DNA of 64,000 nt from SMWN01 sp965221455 (GTDB taxonomy: Bacteria; Pseudomonadota; Gammaproteobacteria; Eutrophobiales; Eutrophobiaceae). The first letter of the stretch is position 1. Every line of letters begins with the position of its first letter. Below, piece by piece: positions 17,387-26,033 of the stretch. The stretch lies in assembly GCA_965221455.1 (NCBI GenBank), contig OZ244890.1, positions 992,001-1,056,000 on the forward strand, read 5' to 3'. A model generated the notes under the pieces. It was not told where the DNA came from, searched no databases, and was given only the letters and a program-made list of their open reading frames with translations. The translations under genes were made by a program, and so were the position numbers.

Positions 17387-18724
17387 ATGAGCAGTCACAC
17401 AGAACAGGAACAGGCAAAACTTATCGGACTGATACAGCAAATTCTTGAAGAGACTCAACGGCAAGGTGTCACCGCCGCAGAAGCGGACATCGGCACCGGC
17501 GCCGGCTTTACTGTCACGACACGCCTGGGTGAAGTCGAAAGAGTGGAACATGAACGCGACAAAGGCCTCGGCATGACGGTCTATATCGGCAATCAAAAAG
17601 GCAGCGCCAGCAGTTCTGATTTTGGTGAAGACGCTATCAAGGAAACGGTTATGGCGGCATGCAATATCGCCAAATTCTCCAGCGCGGATCCGTACGCCGG
17701 TCTCCCCGATGCTGAACTCATGGCGACAGAAATCCCGGACCTGGATCTGCATCATCCCTGGGATATTTCTCCCGAAAATGCGATTAAGCTGGCCGTTGAA
17801 TGTGAAGACATCGCCAGAACTGAAGACAAACGGATTAATAATTCTGACGGGACCTCTGTAAGCACTTATACCGGCAGTCATTTTTACGGCAATAGCCACG
17901 GCTTTATCGACGGCTGGCACTGGTCGAGCCACACGATTGATTGCACAGTGATTGCACAAACCAAAAACGGGATGCAACGTGATGGCTGGTACAGCAAGGC
18001 ACGGAACAGGGATAGTCTGCAAAGTATTGATGATATCGCCAAAGAAGCCGCGAAAAGAACCACACAACGACTGGATGCAAAAAAATTATCGACCAGAAAT
18101 TGTCCGGTAATATTTGAAGCACCGGTCGCATCCGGTTTATTTTCAGCGTTTATCACTGCAATTTCCGGCGGTAGTCTGTATCGCAAAGCCAGCTTCCTGC
18201 TGGATAAAATAGATAAACAGGTATTCGCTGATCATATTCATATACATGAACGCCCCCATTTAAAAAGCGCGCTCGGCAGCGCACCTTTTGACGGGGAAGG
18301 CGTTGCCACCAAAAACCGTGACTTGATCGTTGATGGCATCTTGCAAGCGTATGTCTTAAGCAGTTATTCGGCGAGAAAACTCGGATTACAGACTACCGGC
18401 AACGCCGGTGGTGTACATAATCTTACTGTCGATACCAGTGAACATGATCTCGCCGAACTTATTAAACAAATGAATACCGGTCTGTTAATCACCGACATGA
18501 TAGGTTTCGGTGTCAATCAAATCACCGGGGATTACTCAAAAGGCGCCGCCGGTTTCTGGATTGAAAATGGTGAAATTCAACACCCGGTTGAAGAAATCAC
18601 CGTCGCCGGGAATCTCATGGACATGTACAAACAAATTATCCATATAGGTAATGATATTGATCCACGTGGTAATATCCTGACAGGTTCGGTATTCATTGAG
18701 AATATGACTATAGCCGGCGAGTAA
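17387..18724 (+). CDS. pmbA: Metalloprotease PmbA (TldE)
   Basis: 445 residues, typical length for TldE/PmbA. Family features include DIGTGAGFTVTTRLGEVE near the start, a central domain with FEAPVASGLFSAFITAISGG and RPHLKSALGSAPFDGEGVAT, and a C-terminal GGVHNL plus MIGFGVNQITGDYSKGAAGF. PmbA pairs with TldD in a heterodimeric protease that trims peptides such as microcins and helps degrade CcdA. It is divergent from uvrD, 91 bases apart. tldD is not in the window. Confidence 0.96.
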   Translation: MSSHTEQEQAKLIGLIQQILEETQRQGVTAAEADIGTGAGFTVTTRLGEVERVEHERDKGLGMTVYIGNQKGSASSSDFGEDAIKETVMAACNIAKFSSADPYAGLPDAELMATEIPDLDLHHPWDISPENAIKLAVECEDIARTEDKRINNSDGTSVSTYTGSHFYGNSHGFIDGWHWSSHTIDCTVIAQTKNGMQRDGWYSKARNRDSLQSIDDIAKEAAKRTTQRLDAKKLSTRNCPVIFEAPVASGLFSAFITAISGGSLYRKASFLLDKIDKQVFADHIHIHERPHLKSALGSAPFDGEGVATKNRDLIVDGILQAYVLSSYSARKLGLQTTGNAGGVHNLTVDTSEHDLAELIKQMNTGLLITDMIGFGVNQITGDYSKGAAGFWIENGEIQHPVEEITVAGNLMDMYKQIIHIGNDIDPRGNILTGSVFIENMTIAGE

Positions 18725-18748
18725 TCATTACCATCAATGGGAGGCGTG

Positions 18749-19273
18749 ATGTTTGCGAAAATAGAAGAATTAATGGAAGCAGCAATTTTCAAGAGCCGGT
18801 GGTTACTGGCACCTTTTTATCTCGGCCTGGTGATCAGTATTATTTTGTTATTCGTTAAATTTATCCAGGAATTATGGCACATGTCCATTCACGTCCTGGA
18901 CATGACCGAAAGTGACATGATCGTCGGGATATTGGCTTTAATTGATATGTCATTAGTCGGCAGCCTGTTGCTAATGATTATCTTTAGTGGTTACGAAATC
19001 TTCGTTTCAAAAATCGACGTCGCCGATCACGAAGACCGGCCCGGCTGGATGGGCAAAGTGGATTTCTCCGGATTAAAACTTAAGGTCATCGGCGCGATTG
19101 TCGCCATTTCGGCAATCGATCTTTTAAAAGTCTTTATGAATATTCCGGCCGAAATAAGTGCTGAAGGCGAAAATGCCGTCATGTGGAAAGTCATTATCCA
19201 TATGTCTTTCGTGGTTTCAGGTGTGATGTTCGCACTCATGGATAAAATAGCCGGCGACACCGTCAAACATTAG
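18749..19273 (+). CDS. YqhA/UPF0114 family inner-membrane protein
   Basis: 174 residues from ATG 18749. Four hydrophobic helices are visible: residues about 16-37, 53-75, 104-125 and 139-157. The family motif is MEAAIFKSRWLLAPFYLGL at the N-terminus and GWMGKVDFSGLKLKVIGAIV in the middle. The molecular role is unknown. It follows pmbA in the same direction with a 24-base gap and may be cotranscribed. Confidence 0.9.
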   Translation: MFAKIEELMEAAIFKSRWLLAPFYLGLVISIILLFVKFIQELWHMSIHVLDMTESDMIVGILALIDMSLVGSLLLMIIFSGYEIFVSKIDVADHEDRPGWMGKVDFSGLKLKVIGAIVAISAIDLLKVFMNIPAEISAEGENAVMWKVIIHMSFVVSGVMFALMDKIAGDTVKH

Positions 19274-19479
19274 ATGAAAAGAAAGGGCGCAAAACGCCAT
19301 TACGGGAAGGATATTTTGATTAAATTTCTCATACTGCGTCAATGTTCCTGAATAATTACAAAAGATTCTTGCCGATATCATTAATGAGGGATCTTTCCTC
19401 ATGAGTATACTGTTAAGCGTTCACTCAATTACCATCATTTCCTGATACAGCGATTGCAATAAAAAGTTGCAAAACGAAT

Positions 19480-20229
19480 ATGCAGTTGTTTGACGACATG
19501 GAAACGCAAATAAAACCGTTCTCACTGCCCGATAAAGTCGGTTACTCATTATCCCTGAATAAAAAATTAAATGGTTTTGATATGGAAATACCGCATGGAA
19601 AATTATTTTATTCGGAATATTTTTTTAATCAAGAAACCAGTGACAGAAGTATTGAATATTTCCTGGAAAATAATACGAATGACTGGAAAACCACCAATTG
19701 GAGAGAGATAGATAAAGAAAAGTTATCAGACATTCGCTTTAAACACATTGACTGGCAGCATGACAAAATCAATATATATGGCAGGGAATTGTATTTGCCT
19801 CGTTATTCTGCATGGTATGGTGACCGTGATACAGCCTATACATATTCTGGATTAACACTGCAACCCAAAAAATGGAACAAGGGTTTGTTGTATATCAGAA
19901 ATGAAATTGAGAAAGTCACGGGCACACATTTCAACAGCGTGCTAATGAATTGGTACAGAGATGGCGAGGATTATATGAATTGGCATGCCGATGCAGAGCC
20001 GGAATTAGGAAGAAACCCCGTGATTGCGTCGGTTAATTTCGGCGCAACCCGGGATTTTATCATCAGAAAAAATGACACATCAGAAAAAATAACCATGCCG
20101 TTAAAACACGGTACGTTACTGGTGATGCGTGGCGCAATCCAACATTTCTGGCACCATTCAGTACCAAAAAGAAAAAAAGTGAAACAGGCGAGAGTTAACC
20201 TGACATTCAGAGTGATCAAGCATAAGTAA
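19480..20229 (+). CDS. AlkB-like 2-oxoglutarate/Fe(II) dioxygenase (ALKBH2-type)
   Basis: 249 residues. The double-stranded beta-helix core has NSVLMNWYRDGEDYMNWHAD with the H-x-D iron ligands, the second His in MRGAIQHFWHHSVPKRK, and the 2-oxoglutarate-binding arginines in ARVNLTFRVI. An upstream segment PRYSAWYGDRDTAYTYSG is typical of ALKBH2/3-type repair enzymes. It removes alkyl groups such as 1-methyladenine from DNA. An ATG six codons later (19498) is an alternative start. Confidence 0.92.
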   Translation: MQLFDDMETQIKPFSLPDKVGYSLSLNKKLNGFDMEIPHGKLFYSEYFFNQETSDRSIEYFLENNTNDWKTTNWREIDKEKLSDIRFKHIDWQHDKINIYGRELYLPRYSAWYGDRDTAYTYSGLTLQPKKWNKGLLYIRNEIEKVTGTHFNSVLMNWYRDGEDYMNWHADAEPELGRNPVIASVNFGATRDFIIRKNDTSEKITMPLKHGTLLVMRGAIQHFWHHSVPKRKKVKQARVNLTFRVIKHK

Positions 20230-20249
20230 GCTGGCAGCTATCAACTACC

Positions 20250-20912
20250 ATGTGGACGATTTGCCTAAATATATCCAGGCTCAGATTGACTTTAGTCACC
20301 ATTGCATTACTGACAGGTCCACCCACCTATGCGGACATGGCAAGCGCCGAAGTCATTCGGCTTGATGAACTCAAGCAAACAGTGGAACTGGTCAAAATCG
20401 ACATCCCCAAAGACTGGTCGAGTGTGGCATGTGCACAGTCATCCAGGGCACAGACACGTTGCCAATTCTTGATCGCTAAATCGCCCGTTTCAGCGACTTT
20501 CTACAACGCTGTTCTCGATCAAGCCAATGCAGTGAACGCCCAACGCGCAACACCTTCCAAAGAACATGGAGATGCAGTCAAAATCGGACTACACGATATT
20601 CAACAATTTCTAAAGGCACTCCGTACACTCACAAATTTAAAATGGCAACTACCCAATTGGTCCGAATGGCTTGCAGCCTGTGAGTCACGCAATCGCAAGA
20701 GCTTGCAGCGAATGGATGCGTATTTTTCCGAGTGGATGCGAGCGTCAAGCGAACTGAAAGGACGAACTTACCAGGATATTTCCATCCACCCTTCACCCAT
20801 TTTTTCTGTTTGCAACCCTTTCGGAACGGCACCAAAACGCTACTTTTATAACCGCAGTTCCAGAATCGGCTTCCGCCTGACTTTGCCTGTCACAAATGAG
20901 AATGAAAAGTAA
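20250..20912 (+). CDS. Secreted protein with degenerate SUMF1/FGE-like fold
   Basis: 220 residues with an N-terminal signal peptide (about residues 1-29). The layout hints at the formylglycine-generating-enzyme/SUMF1 fold: VKIGLHDIQQFLKALRTLTN followed by WQLPNWSEWLAACE (compare RLPTEAEWE), and a C-terminal SSRIGFRLTL (compare IGFR). Several landmark residues are missing, so it is probably not a sulfatase maturase. It lies 20 bases after the alkB-like gene. The fold call is tentative. Confidence 0.5.
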   Translation: MWTICLNISRLRLTLVTIALLTGPPTYADMASAEVIRLDELKQTVELVKIDIPKDWSSVACAQSSRAQTRCQFLIAKSPVSATFYNAVLDQANAVNAQRATPSKEHGDAVKIGLHDIQQFLKALRTLTNLKWQLPNWSEWLAACESRNRKSLQRMDAYFSEWMRASSELKGRTYQDISIHPSPIFSVCNPFGTAPKRYFYNRSSRIGFRLTLPVTNENEK

Positions 20913-21145
20913 ATGATTGACTGCACATACTGAAAGGTGCTTTTTTATGTCGCATAACACCGCAACAGCGAAACCTGAAGTTGGGTGACTTTGTGTAATA
21001 ATTTGCGAAGTAAATATACAGAGGCGCACAGCTTTAGGTTTCCGACGCTATTGCGTTTGATACTTATTTGCTGCTAATCATCGACTTTGCGACACCCGTC
21101 AGCCCCTTTGCAGTACCCACCAAAATCCTGGTCTCAGCATTTTTA

Positions 21146-22213
21146 TTATGTTTTGTTTATATACGGTGTTTTATATATTTCGTTAACTGCTTCCATTATC
21201 AATTTATCTTTATTCTCCTCAGCCTTTAACTGATCGGCATATGAGTTTATGGTTAATGCTGCGGCGGACTTAAAAGCATATTCTTCTTGAAAGTTTCTTT
21301 CTTTAGTGTATTGAGAAATTGTAAAAAGCAATAGACCAGGTGCCGGTAGTATCTTTAATGAATTCACGAAAATTACCTGCCATTCAAGATCGGCTAAATC
21401 ACTATTTCCAAACAAAAAGAATATCCAACTAATTGTAGCGATAGCAGTAATAGGCACGCTCCACTTCCAGAATGAAATGGATGAACTAAGTTCGCCCTTA
21501 CGTTGTTTAAATGTTTCAAACAGTGAAGCACCCACTTCTCTTCCAATTAGGTCGTCCAGGTACCCATTTCTTTCGGTAAAATAATCAGTCTTTTCTTCAA
21601 ATTTTTGTTTTAACTCAAGATATTCTTTGTTTTCGCCGTCTATTACCGTTGCCTGTTCTTCTAGCAATCCTTGTATGTGTTTGAGTCCAGACTTTGATTC
21701 TTTATGAAGCTCATCAGTTTCATTTCTCTTTAACTCTGATGCGTCGCGAATGGCGTTAATTTTTTCTGATAAAGATGTTGCAAAAGAGTGCAGTCCTGAA
21801 ATCTCATTATTGTGATTCCTGACAGCGGCTAAAAGAGATTCAATTTCATTTAGCTCTTTGTTTTTTGCTTCTGTAAATAATTCAAGGTCACTTTTTGCAG
21901 ATGCAATACCATCAAGTAAATCTTGTAATGAAGCTGTGCGTTTCTCCAGTTGCTTACCAACTAATTCAATTCGCTCCTTCTCACTGTTCACCGTTTCTTC
22001 TGAGTGACTAAAGTATTTCCTTTCGCTCTTTTCCCAAAAACCATTAATTGCTTGATAGTGAATTAACCTGTTTAGATGTGCAACCGCATTGGGAAATTTA
22101 TTGGTGGTAACATAAGCATTAAAATGTGACAGGTCAGTACTCAAATCAGCTCCACCATATTCATTTTGAAATTGATATTGAAATGGTAGTGCTTTGAAAT
22201 ACGTGCCTTTCAA
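21146..22213 (-). CDS. Coiled-coil membrane protein of a two-gene cassette
   Basis: 355 residues, no known family recognised. Residues about 60-230 are strongly charged and helical, consistent with a long coiled coil (repeated E/K/L patterns such as KERIELVGKQLEKRTASLQD). Two membrane helices follow (about 247-264 and 282-300: WSVPITAIATISWIFFLF and VIFVNSLKILPAPGLLLF), then a short C-terminal domain. It starts 7 bases after a 58-codon gene, so the two are probably cotranslated. It forms the distal end of array B. Function unknown; the layout resembles membrane-tethered effectors in some defence cassettes. Confidence 0.6.
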   Translation of the reverse strand: MKGTYFKALPFQYQFQNEYGGADLSTDLSHFNAYVTTNKFPNAVAHLNRLIHYQAINGFWEKSERKYFSHSEETVNSEKERIELVGKQLEKRTASLQDLLDGIASAKSDLELFTEAKNKELNEIESLLAAVRNHNNEISGLHSFATSLSEKINAIRDASELKRNETDELHKESKSGLKHIQGLLEEQATVIDGENKEYLELKQKFEEKTDYFTERNGYLDDLIGREVGASLFETFKQRKGELSSSISFWKWSVPITAIATISWIFFLFGNSDLADLEWQVIFVNSLKILPAPGLLLFTISQYTKERNFQEEYAFKSAAALTINSYADQLKAEENKDKLIMEAVNEIYKTPYINKT

Positions 22214-22220
22214 CTCTTCT

Positions 22221-22397
22221 CTAAAACTGGTTAAATACTTTGTTAGAGAGCGACAAAAACTCTTTCAAAGTGTATTCGCCTATTGCTGCCTGATTTTCAT
22301 CTACATTAGGAAACGCAGCACTGATTAGCTCAGTCATATTAAGTTGAAAATACTGATCAATGTGTACCTGAACGTGATCTTTTTGATTTTGATTCAT
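22221..22397 (-). CDS. Small protein preceding the coiled-coil membrane gene
   Basis: 58 residues from ATG 22397, with a GGAG-type ribosome site (TGGAGAAATT) just upstream. The protein is acidic and helical, with DHVQVHIDQYFQLNMTELIS. No family is recognised. It ends 7 bases before the next gene, which points to a two-gene unit. The start is taken at MNQNQKD rather than an ATG 14 codons upstream, because the extension runs into the attC boundary. Confidence 0.6.
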   Translation of the reverse strand: MNQNQKDHVQVHIDQYFQLNMTELISAAFPNVDENQAAIGEYTLKEFLSLSNKVFNQF

Positions 22398-22426
22398 AAT
22401 TTCTCCACTTGATGAACTTGATAATA

Positions 22427-22501
22427 TAACGCTTCGCATCAGCGGCCAAACGCACGGGCATAGCGAGTGGTTTCGTCCCGCTGCATGCGTTTGTTATAGC
22501 G
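22427..22501 (-). repeat. attC-like site 4 (array B)
   Basis: A strong VCR-type site on the minus strand: CTATAACAAACGCATGCAGC at one end and CCGCTGATGCGAAGCGTTAT at the other, with an imperfect palindrome between. It separates the fic cassette from the two-gene coiled-coil cassette. Confidence 0.88.
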
Positions 22502-22516
22502 TGCATAGTTTAATCT

Positions 22517-23617
22517 CTACTGCTGATCCGTTATTTTCCAAAGGGCATCGAATGACAATAGGGCTGGAGTGCGGCCACTTGACGGGCGTATCTCTGTGAT
22601 AATGCCCTCTCTTTTAAGAACCCTGATATATTGTGCAGCACGCTGTCTTTGAATCCCTAGCCTTCTATGCAATTCGTTAGCACGAAAAACCGGCGTATCG
22701 AATAATAAATCCAGGATATGGATTGCCTGGTCAGTGTGTAGAAGATCTGAAATTTCGCGTTTCTTGTTCTCGTACAGCTCAATTATTTTTCTAACAAGAG
22801 CCAAATTATCTTCCGACTGTTTTACAACAGCATTTAAAAAAAACACGATCCATCCTAACCAATCTTCTTTACCTGATATGTTCTCAAGATATTGATAGTA
22901 GGTTTCTCGATTAGATTCCAGGTACCCAGAGAGATATAGAGATGGACTTACGATGCAGCGTCGCCGTACCAGGATCAAAGGTATAAGAATTCTTCCGATA
23001 CGGCCATTACCATCGTCGAAAGGATGTATCAATTCGAATTGGGCGTGAATTAATGCTGCCTGGACAATTGGATCTATTGTCTCCTCATCAATATTTGCGT
23101 ACTCGATAAACTGTTCCAGTCGGTCATTCATTCCTGGAGGGGAAGGTGGGACGTAGGTCGCCTCCTCCAGAGTACACCCTCCGGGGCCGATCCAATTTTG
23201 GGTGTTCCGAAACTTTCCCGGGTTTTTATCTTGCCCACGTACGCCTTGCATTAGGTTCGCGTGCATTTGTCTAAGCATGTGAAGAGACAGAGGAGTATCA
23301 TTTATTCCTTCTCCCGCTATCCGTAGAGTACTTCTATAATTTAGAATCTCATGGATATCAGCATCTTTTTCCGGGGTAAATTTTTCTCCTGCTTGCTGTT
23401 GATAGACCTCATTTGCGGTGGCTATGGTGCCCTCTATTCTTGAGGATAGCTCAGCTTCCTTCACTGCAAGAGGAGATAGTAGAACTTCTGGATTGACAAG
23501 ACTCTGTAATAATCCATCGTATCGAGATAGGCTGGCATTTGCCCTCCCAACAAGAGCAATAATACTTTCTAAGTTTATATTTTTAGGCGGAAATTCTTGA
23601 AAGTAAATTCGATTCAT
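22517..23617 (-). CDS. Fic-domain AMP transferase with winged helix
   Basis: 366 residues. The N-terminal inhibitory helix motif is SSRIEGT (S-x-x-x-E-G type), so the enzyme is autoinhibited (class II). The catalytic loop HPFDDGNGRIGR is intact near residue 205. The C-terminal part is a winged helix (ANELHRRLGIQRQRAAQYIR, GIITEIRPSSGRTPALLSFD). It transfers AMP from ATP to a protein hydroxyl, possibly itself. The wing domain suggests autoregulation, supported by an inverted repeat 18 bases upstream of the start. Confidence 0.9.
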   Translation of the reverse strand: MNRIYFQEFPPKNINLESIIALVGRANASLSRYDGLLQSLVNPEVLLSPLAVKEAELSSRIEGTIATANEVYQQQAGEKFTPEKDADIHEILNYRSTLRIAGEGINDTPLSLHMLRQMHANLMQGVRGQDKNPGKFRNTQNWIGPGGCTLEEATYVPPSPPGMNDRLEQFIEYANIDEETIDPIVQAALIHAQFELIHPFDDGNGRIGRILIPLILVRRRCIVSPSLYLSGYLESNRETYYQYLENISGKEDWLGWIVFFLNAVVKQSEDNLALVRKIIELYENKKREISDLLHTDQAIHILDLLFDTPVFRANELHRRLGIQRQRAAQYIRVLKREGIITEIRPSSGRTPALLSFDALWKITDQQ

Positions 23618-23634
23618 TTATGTATTCTCAAATA

Positions 23635-23695
23635 GACATAAATTCATTTGTGTATGATGAAATGCCATTCTAACATATACAAACGAATTTATGTC
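23635..23695 (-). promoter_or_regulatory. Inverted repeat upstream of fic (candidate operator)
   Basis: Two arms, GACATAAATTCATTTGTGTA (23635-) and ATACAAACGAATTTATGTC (23677-23695), are near-perfect inverted copies separated by about 21 bases. They sit just upstream of the fic start. A direct autorepression site for the C-terminal winged helix of Fic is a reasonable reading. Confidence 0.6.
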
Positions 23696-23771
23696 AGATA
23701 CAGAACACACCATATTTTGTAGCTGGAAATTTTGGTGGATACTAGATAAAGGCTAAAAGATTAATTTGAGG

Positions 23772-23838
23772 GAATTAGGGCGCTACAACGGCTGATTCAG
23801 GTACGCCGTAGGCGTTACCTGGATTTTCTTGTTAGATT
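23772..23838 (-). repeat. attC-like site 5 (array B)
   Basis: Minus-strand TCTAACAAGAAAATCCAGGT and, at the other end, CCGTTGTAGCGCCCTAATTC, with the paired centre AACGCCTACGGCGTACCTGA. The closing core is weak. It bounds the fic and lipoprotein cassettes. Confidence 0.6.
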
Positions 23839-23883
23839 ATGTAGTCACAGTTTTATAAAAATACTTGTCTGGTATTCTTGCAA

Positions 23884-24243
23884 TTACTCTTTTTCCAATT
23901 TGATGAAATTCACAACTTCACCCCACATATGAAATGAATAAACATCACTTAATATTTGATATGAACCCCTAACCCGTAATCCTTCGACTTGAAACTGTTC
24001 AGGGATAGACCCATCCAATTGTTTATGGTCATCTGCGATAATTCCCCAAAATCCACCTTCGATGGACAAATACACAACCTTGCCAGTAAAAGACTGAGCT
24101 ACTTCATTTGATGATTTAGATGAATTTGTTCCTGTTACGGGCATACTTTCTTTATTTGTTGTATGTGTAACTTCTGCAAATTCGGTTTGACAACCAGGGA
24201 TAAATAACGACGAAAAAAGAATAAATGTTACGAAAATTTTCAT
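23884..24243 (-). CDS. Small lipoprotein, unknown function
   Basis: 119 residues from ATG 24243. The signal peptide ends in the lipobox LFIPGC (Cys about 18). A low-complexity linker (residues 25-50, rich in T, S, N) leads to a compact domain with FTGKVVYLSIEGGFWGIIAD and VRGSYQILSD. No known enzyme family is recognised. It is a single-gene cassette. Confidence 0.6.
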   Translation of the reverse strand: MKIFVTFILFSSLFIPGCQTEFAEVTHTTNKESMPVTGTNSSKSSNEVAQSFTGKVVYLSIEGGFWGIIADDHKQLDGSIPEQFQVEGLRVRGSYQILSDVYSFHMWGEVVNFIKLEKE

Positions 24244-24318
24244 GATTAAAGATTCTCTGTAGCTAATCACAAGTATCCAGAATACTTGAAAAGTATTGAT
24301 GCTGCATGCACGTTGAAG

Positions 24319-24409
24319 ACCTAATGCCTCAAATCACTGGCAGCAAGAAGCATAGCGACGAAGGAGCGGCGCTCTTTTTCTGTCCGAGTTAGTTTGCCTT
24401 GTTAGGGCA
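24319..24409 (-). repeat. attC-like site 6 (array B)
   Basis: Minus-strand opening GCCCTAACAAGGCAAACTAA and closing CCAGTGATTTGAGGCATTAG, with an inverted centre (GACAGAAAAAGAGCGCCGCT). It bounds the lipoprotein cassette and the PD-(D/E)XK cassette. Confidence 0.8.
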
Positions 24410-25300
24410 TTAATATGCTCGAACACCATACTTAAGCAACATTCTTGGTAAAATATCATCCAGGTTCTGCACTTCTTTATCTTGAAGCTCTATGAGGTTG
24501 AAGCCGTACTTTTTATACAGTTCAATTTTTTTCTTCTTACGGGCCAGATACTTTGGATCATTCTCGTAGCCCCAATACTCAATGTATACCTTGCCAGTAG
24601 GAATGTAGAAATCAGAGTAGACATCTTCTTCGATAGGCAACTTACGTTCATACGCATGAACTATTTCTGCCATATAAAGCCAATTATCAACTAACATTTC
24701 GGCTTTGGAACGAACAAAATGACCATCTGCTGCACGGTGTTTTGCCTCAAATTTCTTTCTGAATCCTATGTCATTAAATTCGCTCTCTTTTGATTCTGGC
24801 GTTTGTTCTTTTTCCGTCCCCTTAACGTGACCGATTGTTTCCTTTAGTGATTTAGACTCAATAATAGCCTCTGACCATCTAACAAAAGGAATGCCAGATT
24901 TCTTATCTTCTGCTTGCAGACCACCTTGTTTTTTACCTTGCTCCGTTAAAACCCAGCCCTTGATTCCTTTTTTTAGCCAGCCTAATTCTGAAAGTATGAA
25001 GTTAATTTTATTTGCAGATAATTCAAACGACAGACCGATTGCAGTCGCAGTAACCATTTTGATTTTTTCTCCGCCATCTTCTCCGGTCGTAACGTTTAAC
25101 TCAAGGCTGTCAGGCCAAACAATATATTTTCCATAATGCTTTGACTCTTTGTACTCACCACCGTTTGCTTGTCCTTCTGCTGTTAATACCCATGACTCAT
25201 TATCCTTTTCAATAAATCCTCGCTCCAGAAGGTGCGCAAAAAGCTCTTTCGTTGAAAGCCCAAGCGATTTTGAAAGTGCTGTAGTTGATACAAGTTTCAT
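24410..25300 (-). CDS. Winged-helix repeats fused to a PD-(D/E)XK nuclease
   Basis: 296 residues. Two similar N-terminal modules (residues about 1-55 and 80-130) share the pattern TALSKSLGLSTKELFAHLLE / GLSFELSANKINFILSELGW followed by KG-WVLTEQGK. The C-terminal domain has VRSKAEMLVDNWLYMAEI, then YERKLPIEED and DFYIPTGKVYIEYWG: E, D and E-x-Y-W. This is the VSR/DUF559-like nuclease pattern. It resembles proteins sometimes misnamed glycerol kinase. Possibly a DNA-binding nuclease used in defence. Confidence 0.7.
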   Translation of the reverse strand: MKLVSTTALSKSLGLSTKELFAHLLERGFIEKDNESWVLTAEGQANGGEYKESKHYGKYIVWPDSLELNVTTGEDGGEKIKMVTATAIGLSFELSANKINFILSELGWLKKGIKGWVLTEQGKKQGGLQAEDKKSGIPFVRWSEAIIESKSLKETIGHVKGTEKEQTPESKESEFNDIGFRKKFEAKHRAADGHFVRSKAEMLVDNWLYMAEIVHAYERKLPIEEDVYSDFYIPTGKVYIEYWGYENDPKYLARKKKKIELYKKYGFNLIELQDKEVQNLDDILPRMLLKYGVRAY

Positions 25301-25327
25301 AATTCGAGATGTATTCCTTTTACTGCC

Positions 25328-25612
25328 CTAACGCCACCAGAGGGATGCTTCACCTGCGGAACTCTCTTTCTTTAGTGCGTATGTTTGCGCTGGAACCTTC
25401 CAAGGATTTACTAATGTATAACGTAACTTTTCGGTTTTCCAGTTTTCGTTAGATCGCACTATCTCTTCAAGTTCTTTGACCCTCAGCTTAAGATACTGGT
25501 TCTCTTCTTGAAGCTCAAGAGCGCCTTCGCGAAGACTCATTATTTGTTCTTGAGCTTCAAGGGTTGAGCCTTTCTTTAATAAATCTACGATGTCCTTATA
25601 TTTTGGAAGCAT
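25328..25612 (-). CDS. Small coiled-coil protein, probably C-terminally truncated
   Basis: 94 residues from ATG 25612 (MLPKYKDIVDLLKKGSTLEA). A heptad-rich coiled coil spans residues about 12-52. Related proteins usually continue into a zinc-binding cysteine segment, absent here: the frame ends in SLWWR at a TAG inside a CTAACGCC core. No complete attC lies between this gene and the next cassette (only 27 bases). A deletion across the cassette boundary is likely. Confidence 0.55.
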   Translation of the reverse strand: MLPKYKDIVDLLKKGSTLEAQEQIMSLREGALELQEENQYLKLRVKELEEIVRSNENWKTEKLRYTLVNPWKVPAQTYALKKESSAGEASLWWR

Positions 25613-25628
25613 GATTTCTCCTAGTGCA

Positions 25629-25711
25629 GCTAACGCCCTGCACAACGGCGAAGCACGTAGTGCTGAGTCCAGAACGCGTAGCGTGCGAGTTGCTGCCGCT
25701 TGTTAGGCGAA
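25629..25711 (-). repeat. attC-like site 7 (array B)
   Basis: Minus-strand GCCTAACAAGCGGCAGCAAC at one end and GCCGTTGTGCAGGGCGTTAG at the other, with a long imperfect stem between. Among the best sites in the window. It lies directly upstream of the small coiled-coil gene. Confidence 0.9.
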
Positions 25712-25725
25712 CGTGTTTTGACTTG

Positions 25726-25950
25726 TTACGTGAATGTAAAGCTAACCAGATCGTATGGAAACTCTCCGAACCACAGACAGAAGAGTTGATACTTTTAGGC
25801 TTGCCAAATAGAGCTAAGATTTCATCTGAACTCATACCCCGATGGAGCTTCATTATATTTTCTGTCGAGAATAATGAAGGTAAAGTTGAGCAAACTATAA
25901 GCGAGACTGTTATAAAGACTAAGAAACAATAATGTTGAAAGTACTCGCAT
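25726..25950 (-). pseudogene. Broken small exported protein
   Basis: The minus strand starts with ATG 25950 (MRVLSTLLFL). After a frameshift it continues as a hydrophobic segment (VFITVSLIVCSTLPSLFST), then MKLHRGMSSDEILALFGKPK, SVCG, and, after another shift, GEFPYDLVSFTFT with a stop at 25726. The pattern GMSSDEILALFGKP is seen in SmpA/OmlA-like small exported proteins. At least two frame changes make it non-functional. Confidence 0.6.
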
Positions 25951-25976
25951 AGTTAGCATTCCTTAATTTTCTTACA

Positions 25977-26033
25977 CATAACGCCCAAACCAGGTGCGCC
26001 GTAGGCATCACCTGGACTTACTTGCTATGCGAC
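25977..26033 (-). repeat. attC-like site 8 (array B)
   Basis: Minus-strand CATAGCAAGTAAGTCCAGGT and closing GGTTTGGGCGTTATG, with the centre GATGCCTACGGCGCACCTGG. The opening core has TAGCAAG instead of TAACAAG. It overlaps the stop of the following lipoprotein. Confidence 0.75.
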
